Notes under the pieces: model-generated
Database searches by the model: none
What the model was told of the DNA's origin: nothing
What the model saw: only the letters and a program-made list of their open reading frames with translations
DNA from: Agapanthus africanus
Taxonomy: Eukaryota; Streptophyta; Magnoliopsida; Asparagales; Amaryllidaceae
Assembly: GCA_030015575.1 (NCBI GenBank)
Contig: JASDDO010000026.1
Location: forward strand, 187,823,739 to 187,887,738
DNA length: 64,000 nucleotides
Direction: 5' to 3'
Position numbers and translations under genes: made by a program
Shown: in pieces, positions 56,131 to 64,000 of the stretch
How positions within the stretch are numbered: the stretch's first letter is position 1
Layout of the letters: every line of letters begins with the position of its first letter

Positions 56131-56989
56131 CTTCCTTATCTAATATGGTGCAGGATATTTCACAAATACCATTATGCAAAGCAAAAACTATAAAATCGAT
56201 CAAATGACGAAACCGAGGGTTGTAGCATCTGCCAGTCATTGCTAAAGAGATCACTCCCGGTGAAGGGATCTTGGCTCTTTCCTTATCGAATAAGGTGATG
56301 GATATTCTACAAGGAATACCACTATGCAAAATAAGAACTAGAGCCACCAGTTTTTAAAACAAGTTTCTACAACATCTTTAGGTTTCTTTTATTTCATTAA
56401 TCTCATTAATGAAGTCCCATTTAATATGTTTCCCAAGCATCACATATGAAACGAAAGCAGCAATATTAATTATATCTCATATATATACTATATACGCATT
56501 CGTCTGAACATATCACAATGATCACATCACAGAGTAACAGAAGATAACATATGAAATATTGGATATACTAGGATTTCCGGGTTTTATATTAAGCCTGTAT
56601 AAAACACGAATTCCACGGTCGTGATGAATAGCCAAACCCGCATCCCTAGACCCCTACGAGAGCGACAAGCAATCCTCCCAATTCTAGAGTAGGTGACCCG
56701 GTCTCGACTCCTCGAGATGGTCTCCTACTGGACCCTAGAACCCGGTTACTTGTGCTCCCTGCCTTGGGTCTATCCTAACGCGGAAAAGTAAATAATATAC
56801 AATGGTGACATCATCCTCAACCCGGAAGTGCCCCAATAAAAGAATATTACATACAATGAATTTTACATGAATGAAAATAAAAAACTCTCATCTCACATAA
56901 AACCCCAGGCTATTCAGAACACGACGATCCGATATAACATATCACAGCAACACATAACATCACATATCATCAATGTAAGTAAATATATG
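56131..56989 (-). other. M2 leader, continuation right of S2
   Basis: The reverse complement aligns with the E3 leader around 48900-49850, including the CCGGGAGTG box near 56250 and GGTCTCCTAC/CTCGAGG text near 56700. It is interrupted by E4 at 56990. No coding region. Confidence 0.75.
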
Positions 56990-59200
56990 TGTTAGTTGTA
57001 TGTATGCCCTAGAGGCCAGTATTGTACAGATGATGTATATTATATTGGATGCTTGGACATATATAGAGATGACTTTCTTGCTCAATATGATAGTATGCTA
57101 TCTGGTTACTCTTTATCTTAACATGTACACTAGTCTCTTTATACTGTCTTATAGTTACATGTTGGTAAAGCCTTTAGGATGTGTACTTGACTACCTGGAC
57201 TATGATGCAGATCATACTAGTGGGGACATGGTAGTCCATAAGTACATCCTTCAAGGTCCCTAGTCGCGGGTGTATCGAGACGGGGCATCGATATACCAGT
57301 GTAGACTAGCGTATACGCTTCTCGACCCATGTGATGGGCGATGGATGATCCCATATCCATTGGTGTTTGACAACAGAGATGGTATACGGGTGCTCAGTGG
57401 AGACTGGGTACACTGGACGGACTCGCCGAGAACTCCCAGATGGTATTATACCTCACGTCAGATGGCAGTTCTCAGGTGACACTTGTACAGGTTAGTCTGT
57501 AGACCCGAGATCGTCATAGAGTCTTGTGTGATTCCCACTATGCTTTGATCTCCACCTTACCACGTCCATGAGGGCGTGCAAAACGGTGGTCTTTAGGCAC
57601 AGTCCCGAGTCACATGGAGGCAATGAGCGATAGGAGGGGTTTCGTCTCTCCCGGTATTGGGAGTTGATGTTGCGCAGTGCTCGATTGGCCGTAACAGGGA
57701 AGTCCCTGGCCAGGGCTGATCAGAGATTTGCTGGTAAGTGTTACCAGTAGTTTCTCGACCCGTTACGAGCCTCAAATCGGCACGACTTATCGGGTTATTG
57801 GGGTCTGACGTATACCACCCCTAGACTTGATATGCGACGTATCAGACGAAGAGACCGGACTGTACGGTAAGTGTTACTGGTCGGATTCGCAGGAGTGTGA
57901 GCGGGCTAGCTCGTCGATCTTCTGATCGCTCAATATCCGGATGGCCATTACGTTTAGCACACCGCTTGCGGCTTGTGGGTGCTTGATATGATCATCATCT
58001 GCTACCGGCGTATTGACGAGTCTTTAGAGTCCTACACAGAGGTTTCCTGGTTCAAGCGAAACGAAATAGGAGCGCATATGAGATATGTGCAGGACCGAGA
58101 ATAATGCGTGTATGTGATACCGCATTTCATTCTCGCGATATATGTTTCGATTGGTTATATTCGATATGACCTAGTTATCGAATCATTGATTCGATAAATC
58201 GATACATTGGATTCTAGTCGGTTATGTGCGACATGACCGGATCATTGAATCAAATGTTGATTTAATGATTTAATACATAATTATATATTTGATATATTGC
58301 ATTGCATTAACTAGTATTGGTTCACTTTAAACGGATTTTTCTCACTTGATGCACATTGTGTATGTGATATGCTTTAGTGCACTACTTTGTATCATGTTTG
58401 ATGATACTTGATAATGTGGTTAAGTGTAAAAGGTTAAACCATGGTTAAGTGATGATTAGGGTTTGGGTTTTTCATTTATTTATTTGTTTATTTATTAGGA
58501 AAGGATTAAGTTGAGAATGGTGGCTTATTTTGGAGCTATGTTGAAGCTTCTTGAAGCTTTGACAAAGTCCACCATCCTTATCTCATCCTTAACCCTAACC
58601 ACTCTAACTAACCTTGGTTTAATCTCTACACTTGACCATGGTCAAGATATGATAAGTATTCATATTAGTTTTATTTTTAAAAATAGAAGACTTATCATTC
58701 TTGCTTCATCTTCATCTTCTTCTTCTTCTTCAAGCTTGCTACTTTAATGGCAACTTGAGATCTAGTGAGATAAATCCAATTCTAAAGTGAACCCACCTCC
58801 TATTTCTTCACCCTCTACCTCTTGCCAAGTTGGTTTGGGTGTTTTCTTCACAAGTTTCACAACTTTGTGAAGTCGGAGCTTGAGCTTGTGCAACCTCGAC
58901 GTAGATCGTCTTTGACATGAAGCCGACGACCTATTCCGCACGTTTCTCCGATGAAGCCGTCACGAGAGTCCAAGGTTCAAGATGGACAGCGAGAGGACGC
59001 CCTCGTGGAGCTAAGGAAGTGGGTATCCGGATCTACAAAGGTTGTAGCATCTTAACCTTAGTTAAATTGTTAACTAGATTTATATTTCGCCTAGAATTCT
59101 AGCGACGATCCGTAGTCTAGGGTTTCTCGGCACCATTTTTTTTGAAATTGGCATGTTCGATGCCTTGTGAGACCTCACTAGGGTGCCTAGGAACCCTACA
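56990..59200 (+). repeat. E4 5' LTR, 2,211 bp
   Basis: It starts TGTTAGTTGTATGTATGCCC and ends GGAACCCTACA. It is clearly diverged from E3 but the same subfamily. It carries the paired hairpins, including TTATCGAATC/GATTCGATAA at 58174-58196, and a TCT/TCA microsatellite near 58705-58735. Confidence 0.93.
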
Positions 59201-59201
59201 G

Positions 59202-59213
59202 TGGTATCAGAGC
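59202..59213 (+). other. E4 primer binding site (tRNA-iMet)
   Basis: TGGTATCAGAGC one base after the LTR. Confidence 0.95.
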
Positions 59214-59403
59214 CTAGCTAGAGCCTTAGGCGAAGTCTAGACGGAGTTTGAAGTCCGGACGAACCCGAAACCCATATACCCATGAGCTCTCTGGAAATTT
59301 TCTAAAATCTGGGATTTTTTAATATTAAAAATGTCTAATAAATTCAGTAAAGAATTATAAGAATTACGATGCAAAATATTTCACATGAACAGTTCCTTAA
59401 GCC

Positions 59404-59444
59404 GCGGAACCGCGGCAGAAGCATGGCTTCTGCCGCTGTTCCGC
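59404..59444 (+). repeat. E4 leader stem-loop about 190 nt after the primer binding site
   Basis: GCGGAACCGCGGCAGAAGC, loop ATG, GCTTCTGCCGCTGTTCCGC: 19-bp stem with one mismatch. The part next to the loop is shared with E3; the distal part differs but pairs in both. Confidence 0.85.
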
Positions 59445-61381
59445 GCTCAAAAGGTGACGTCAGCCATACTTAATTGCACAGTAATTCCTGATAAATTCTA
59501 CTGAGTTTTCTGGGTATTTTTAAATTGACTCTAAGATTGAGTGCTCTGGGGTTAAATTGGGAATCGACGATTCGATCGGAATATCAAACTTTGTCTATGT
59601 GTTTTTCCAGATAACTGTAGAATATGTTAAAGAGTTCGACCGGACATAAATACCCAAGTTTTCCCCTGCCGGAATAATTCCAAGTGTTGGATTTTTCTGT
59701 GGTTAAAAGACGTTCTGAGTAGTGCAAGTAACGCGATGGTCCCTCTAGAAGACAACAAACCTTAACTCGATTATGTGACCGTCTTGAACTGCCCTTTGAA
59801 CCTTCGGGTTTGGGGGAGTACGGCGTGCCACATGTGAGGCGTTGGCTTGACCCTTCTACGGCTGGACCGTTGGTACTGAGGCATGAAGTGAATGTTTTTG
59901 AACCTATTTCATGTGTTGATCGGTGTCGGGAAAACTTGGGTGTTCGAATGTTCGATCGGAAAGTTTAATATATTCTATTTATCCGGAATTGGATACAATA
60001 ATTGGAATTCACAAACAGTTATGAGATAACTGGATGAATGTTATAAATCTAGCAGTTTAGTCCCATACGATATTGAAAAGAGTTTTCGATAATGAGACTA
60101 AAATGCGGGGTTTGTAACTGTTAGGCATGTGATGTCTAAAGAGGTTGCGGATTCCAACTGTTGTAGTTTTACACTTTCTTTTCTGTGACCGTAAGTGTAC
60201 TATGTGATATCGCCGGTTTCGTTGCTATATGTCAACGACAATTGGGATGGACATATTTACTTACGTTGATGACATGTGATGTTATGTGTTGCTGGATATG
60301 TTATATTGGATCGTCGTGTTCGAATAGCCGGGGGTTTTTATGTGAGATGAGTGTTTTTCATTTTCATTCATGTAAAAACTTGTATGTAATATTCTTTTAT
60401 TTGGGGCACTTCCAGGTAGCGGAAGCTGTCACACTTTGTATATTATTTACCATTCCGCATTAGGATAGACCCAAGGAGGGGAGCACAAGTAACCGGGTTC
60501 TGGGGTACAGTGGGAGACCAACTCGAGGAGTCGAGTCCGGGTCTCCTAACCCTAGAATTGGCAGGGTTGCTTGCCGCTCTCGTAGGGGTCTAGGGGTGTG
60601 GGATTGGCTATTCATCACGACCGTGGAATCCGTGTTTTATACTGGCTCGTATTGAAAACACGGACGTCCTAGTATATCCAATATTTCATATGTTTATTCT
60701 GCTGCGATATCTGTGATGTGATTCTGTGATGGATATAGTATATAGTATATATGATATATTATATAGACGTTACTTATGTTTTACACCCGCGCTAGCCCTG
60801 CCCTGCTCTGTCGTTAGTTACCTAACCTAACGGTGCACGAGGGGACATCGAGGCGAATGCGGATGGCATAAGTGTACGTTATATTTATCTCTGATGTTTA
60901 GGTATTTAAATGATGGGACTTCATTAATGTGATTAATGAAAGATAAGAAACCTAAGATGTTGTGGAATCGAATTTTAAAATAAAAAAGGTAGCTACAGTT
61001 CTTGCTTTGCATAGCGGTATATGTGATATGCCCTGCACCTTATTCGATGAGGAAAGGACCGAGATCCCTTCACCGGGAGTGACTCCTTTAGCAATAACTG
61101 GCAGATGCTACACACTCGGTTTGATTTTTGATTGCTTTTAAGAGTTTTTGCTTTGTACAGTGATATATATGATATATCCCGCACCTCATTCGACGAGGAA
61201 AGGGCCGACGATCCCTTCACCGGGAGTGACCCCTTTAGCAAAACTAGAAAAGCCTCAAAATCATTCCATTTTAAAACTTCATTTGATTCTACAACGATAT
61301 CAAGTTCATTACGCAATAGGTTTTCAGAAAAACCTGACGTAGCCCTCCGTCATTTCAGATAAGTACTAGTTAGTATTCGTG

Positions 61382-61584
61382 CTACGTTTGTTGACTATGT
61401 TAAGGCGTAGTGTGCGGTAGCTAATTAGTGCTTATCTGTATAAGCATATGATGCGATTGGATTAGGGTAGTCGTGCGACTTTGTTGACTATGTTAAGGGT
61501 CGTGCGGGTGGGTTTAATTCAATCGGGAAATGACGGGTTGAACTTGACTAGCACTTATGATTTGTTGACTATGTTAAGGTCATA
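61382..61584 (+). repeat. E4 triple leader hairpins
   Basis: Three copies of TTTGTTGACTATGTTAAGG are enclosed by CTACG/CGTAG, GCGAC/GTCGT and TATGA/TCATA. All three inner parts differ from E3 in the same way. Confidence 0.8.
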
Positions 61585-62058
61585 TAGCTGCCAGGGGCAA
61601 AAGATTATCGGGAATTTCAAGTGTTGAAATTTGCAATGAGATTGCATACCTTCTATGAGATAGTTGGATCCCGATACCCACTGCGAGTAAGAGTTACTCC
61701 TGGGAGAGTTTTACACATTGCAATTAGCCGATCAAGTAGGTGTCTAGAAAGGTGTCAACGGGGTTACGCCTCTGGGAAAACGAGGTTTACAGTAATTAGG
61801 TTCGTGCGAAAGCACGGGGGACCTCCCTCAAAGTACCGACACTGGCCTGGCTGAAAGATTGGCGAACTTGTAGTGTGTAATTAATCCCGGCTAGTCTTTC
61901 CTTTTAGGGTTTGAAGGAAGATTTGATAAAAAGCAATGGGAGCCATCCTGATTAGATAAGATAATAACCAATCTGATCTTGCACGAGCTTACGCTAAAGT
62001 GTTTTCTTCTCTCTCTCTCCAGGTAGCGACCATTTCATGCCTTAATAAAGATAATAAT

Positions 62059-64000
62059 ATGGATGTATTGACCGAACCCGCATGTTATACTGTGCTGGGG
62101 AACGTTGGTTCCGTTCTTTCTTATAAAAGTTATAGGAATGAACAGGAAATAGGGGAATGCCAGGATTCCCATGCCATCCGAATGAAGAAAGTACATGATG
62201 ATGCATTTTCTTCGGGTGTGTTCGTTACTGAGAACTGTTTCTCCATTTGCCCTACGTCCTGGGTATTGGATACCGGGTCAGGATCCCATATATGTAATCT
62301 GTTACATGGGCTTAGGAAAGGTAGAGAACTTGGAGAAGGTGATAAAGACATTAGAGTTGGAAATGGTGCAATTGTTGCAGCTAAGACTGTCGGGGAATAT
62401 CACCTTGTATTACCAACTGGTAATACATTGGTTCTGAACGAATGCTATTACATGCCGAACCTGATATGCAACATTATATCGGTTTCTTTGCTAAGTAAAG
62501 TAGGATATAATTTTGTATTACAGGACAATGTTATGAACATTTTCTATAACCAAAAGTTGGTTGGATCAGGCACGTTGTGCAATGGCATTTATGTTCTAAA
62601 CCAATCAACAGTTCTGAGTATAACAAACACACACAAGAGGAAGAGTTCAGAACTGAACGATTCTTTCTTGTGGCATTATAGACTAGGTCACATCAATGCG
62701 ACACGACTGGCTAAGTTGCATAAAGATGGATATTTGAAACCTTTCGAATTTTCATCTTATGACACTTGCCAGTCATGTCTCAAAGGCAAGATGACCAAAA
62801 CTCCGTTTACGGGACACGGAGAAAGAGTTACCGAACTCTTGGGACTGATACATAGTGATGTATGTGGTCCCATGTCTACACATGCCAGGGATGGTTCTTC
62901 GTACTTCATTACATTCACTGACGATCTCTCTAGATTCGGATATGTGTTTCTGATGAAACACAAATCAGAAGCTTTTGAGAAATTTAGAGAATATAAACAA
63001 GAAGTCGAGAACCAAACCGGAAAAAGTATTAAAATCTTTCAATCTGATCGAGGAGGTGAATACTTAACCAATGAATTCCTGGACTTCCTAAAAGAGAATG
63101 GGATTCTCTCTCAGCTGACTCCTCCATATACACCACAGCACAACGGTGTATCTGAACGGAGGAACCGCACCCTATTAGATATGGTGCGCTCTATGATGAG
63201 CACAGCTGAGTTACCTATTTCCTTCTGGGGATATGCGCTGGAGACAGCAGCATACCTATTGAATCAAGTTCCATCTAAATCTGTACATACCACACCATAT
63301 GAGATATGGAGTGGGAAGAGACCGTATTTTAAACGAGTTAAAATATGGGGTTGTCCGGCCTATGTCAAAAGACAAAATCCAGACAAACTCGAGGCACGGT
63401 CAGTTCTTTGCAAGTTTGTGGGATATCCTAAGAATTTCCAAGGATATTTTTTCTACCATGCTGAAGAACAAAAAGTGTTTGTTTCTCAATATGCCACCTT
63501 TTTAGAAAAGGAATTTCTTGAAAAAGAAATTAGTGGCAAAGTGGTAGAGCTGGAAGAGGTTCCAGATACACAAACAGTAACTGAAGATTTAGTGGAACCA
63601 GAAGATTCAGTAGCTCCCAATGAACCTCAGCCTCTCCGCCGATCTAGTAGGGTTCCTCGCCAGCCTGAGAGATACTACGGTTTTCTCATGGATGGTGGGA
63701 GCGAGGATTGCATCATGGAGGATGATGACCCAACTAGCTTCGAGCAGGTCATCACGAGTAGGGACTCAGTGAAATGGCTGGATGCTATGCGGTCCGAGAT
63801 GGAATCCATGTACACCAACAAAGTATGGACTTTGGAAGTTGCTCCTGAAGGGGTAAAACCCATTGGGAGCAAATGGATCTTCAAGAAAAAACTTGGTGTA
63901 GATGGGAAAGTGGAGACTTTCAAAGCTAGACTTGTAGCAAAGGGTTTTCGTCAAAGACCAGGTGTGGACTATGACGAGACCTTTTCTCCAGTGGCTATGC
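62059..64000 (+). CDS. E4 gag-less copia polyprotein: protease, integrase, start of reverse transcriptase (3' partial)
   Basis: The frame is open for 647 codons from the ATG at 62059 to the window edge. Residues 1-60 (MDVLTEPACYTVLGNVG...) replace gag and resemble no domain I know. Protease DTGSGSHICN has its Asp at residue 71. The HHCC zinc-binding module starts with H206 and ends with C237-x2-C. The integrase core has D267, D330 and E366 (DVCGP, SDRGGEY, SERRNR), with the canonical 35-residue spacing before the Glu. A GCPAYVKRQNPDK integrase C-part and a PLRRSSRVPRQPERYYGF linker follow. Reverse transcriptase begins at WLDAMRSEMESMYTNKVW, with KWIFKKKLGVDGKVETFKARL and YDETFSPVAM at the edge. 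The enzymes would process, reverse transcribe and integrate element DNA; capsid protein would have to come from a gag-bearing relative. Confidence 0.85.
   Translation, partial: MDVLTEPACYTVLGNVGSVLSYKSYRNEQEIGECQDSHAIRMKKVHDDAFSSGVFVTENCFSICPTSWVLDTGSGSHICNLLHGLRKGRELGEGDKDIRVGNGAIVAAKTVGEYHLVLPTGNTLVLNECYYMPNLICNIISVSLLSKVGYNFVLQDNVMNIFYNQKLVGSGTLCNGIYVLNQSTVLSITNTHKRKSSELNDSFLWHYRLGHINATRLAKLHKDGYLKPFEFSSYDTCQSCLKGKMTKTPFTGHGERVTELLGLIHSDVCGPMSTHARDGSSYFITFTDDLSRFGYVFLMKHKSEAFEKFREYKQEVENQTGKSIKIFQSDRGGEYLTNEFLDFLKENGILSQLTPPYTPQHNGVSERRNRTLLDMVRSMMSTAELPISFWGYALETAAYLLNQVPSKSVHTTPYEIWSGKRPYFKRVKIWGCPAYVKRQNPDKLEARSVLCKFVGYPKNFQGYFFYHAEEQKVFVSQYATFLEKEFLEKEISGKVVELEEVPDTQTVTEDLVEPEDSVAPNEPQPLRRSSRVPRQPERYYGFLMDGGSEDCIMEDDDPTSFEQVITSRDSVKWLDAMRSEMESMYTNKVWTLEVAPEGVKPIGSKWIFKKKLGVDGKVETFKARLVAKGFRQRPGVDYDETFSPVAM

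Larger units (their letters stand above)
59214..62058 (+). other. E4 leader, non-coding
   Basis: Same order of conserved blocks as E3: a stem-loop at 59404-59444, the AACCTTCGGG block near 59800, the doubled box near 61040 and 61190, three hairpins at 61382-61410, 61475-61503 and 61556-61584, and a TCTCTCTCCAG splice-acceptor-like site near 62023. The segment matching E3 48490-48760 is largely missing. Confidence 0.8.
56990..64000 (+). mobile_element. E4: gag-less Angela-like copia element with open pol, runs off the window
   Basis: 5' LTR 56990-59200, tRNA-iMet primer binding site 59202-59213, leader to 62058, then an uninterrupted coding region to the window end. Predicted duplication ATATG (56985-56989). 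It is the best preserved coding copy here and looks whole as far as visible. Confidence 0.92.

Overview
This window looks like a flowering-plant nuclear genome. It carries Ty3/gypsy elements of Tat and Athila type, Ty1/copia elements whose LTRs open with the TGTTNG...ATGCCCTAGAGGC signature of the Angela/BARE-1/WIS group, and a plant mobile domain (PMD) gene. I see no host gene outside transposable elements, and no rRNA, tRNA or CRISPR. All 64 kb can be read as one nested stack of LTR retrotransposons, dated here only by eye from LTR differences.

Layout. P1, the deepest layer, is an old plus-strand copia copy seen at 24222-26832 and 28879-30563. Element E1 (1-24221, minus strand, Tat-like) sits in the 5' LTR of P1. 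E1 has gag but no recognisable pol. It carries an antisense, intron-bearing PMD cargo gene (about 1.5-6.6 kb), a 170-bp tandem array, several hairpin arrays and a 1.1-kb palindrome. E2 (10192-17820, plus strand, Athila-like, target-site duplication ACGAG) is nested in E1 and has one long unrecognised ORF and no pol. S1 (26833-28873) is a solo copia LTR in the P1 leader. M1 (from 30564, minus-strand copia) lies in the P1 integrase. X (36684-37622) is an unidentified LTR-like piece in M1. M2 (37623-43647 and 56131-56989, minus-strand copia) is inserted in X. S2 (43648-45434 and 55817-56125) is a solo LTR in the M2 leader. E3 (45435-55811, plus-strand copia, duplication GGCTT) is nested in S2. 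E4 (56990 to beyond the window, plus-strand copia) is inserted in the M2 leader. Right-hand parts of P1, M1, X, M2 and E4 are predicted beyond the window.

How the parts relate. Four copia copies (P1, M2, E3, E4) share the same replacement of gag by a short N-terminal peptide, while M1 keeps gag. This suggests a parasitic gag-less lineage, as BARE-2 is in barley. E4 has an open pol frame from 62059 to the window edge. E3 has LTRs differing by only about 0.5 % but a multiply broken coding region, so it was probably moved in trans.

The least expected signal is structural. Both the Tat-like and the copia elements are full of short hairpins in which stems differ between repeats yet still pair, around a shared loop. 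Examples are the three leader hairpins of the copia family, the paired hairpins in its LTR, the GC-rich hairpins about 200-250 nt after the primer binding site in both copia and Athila-like elements, the shared-loop arrays of E1 and the hairpin-packed E1 LTR. These are candidate RNA packaging, dimerisation or regulatory structures.
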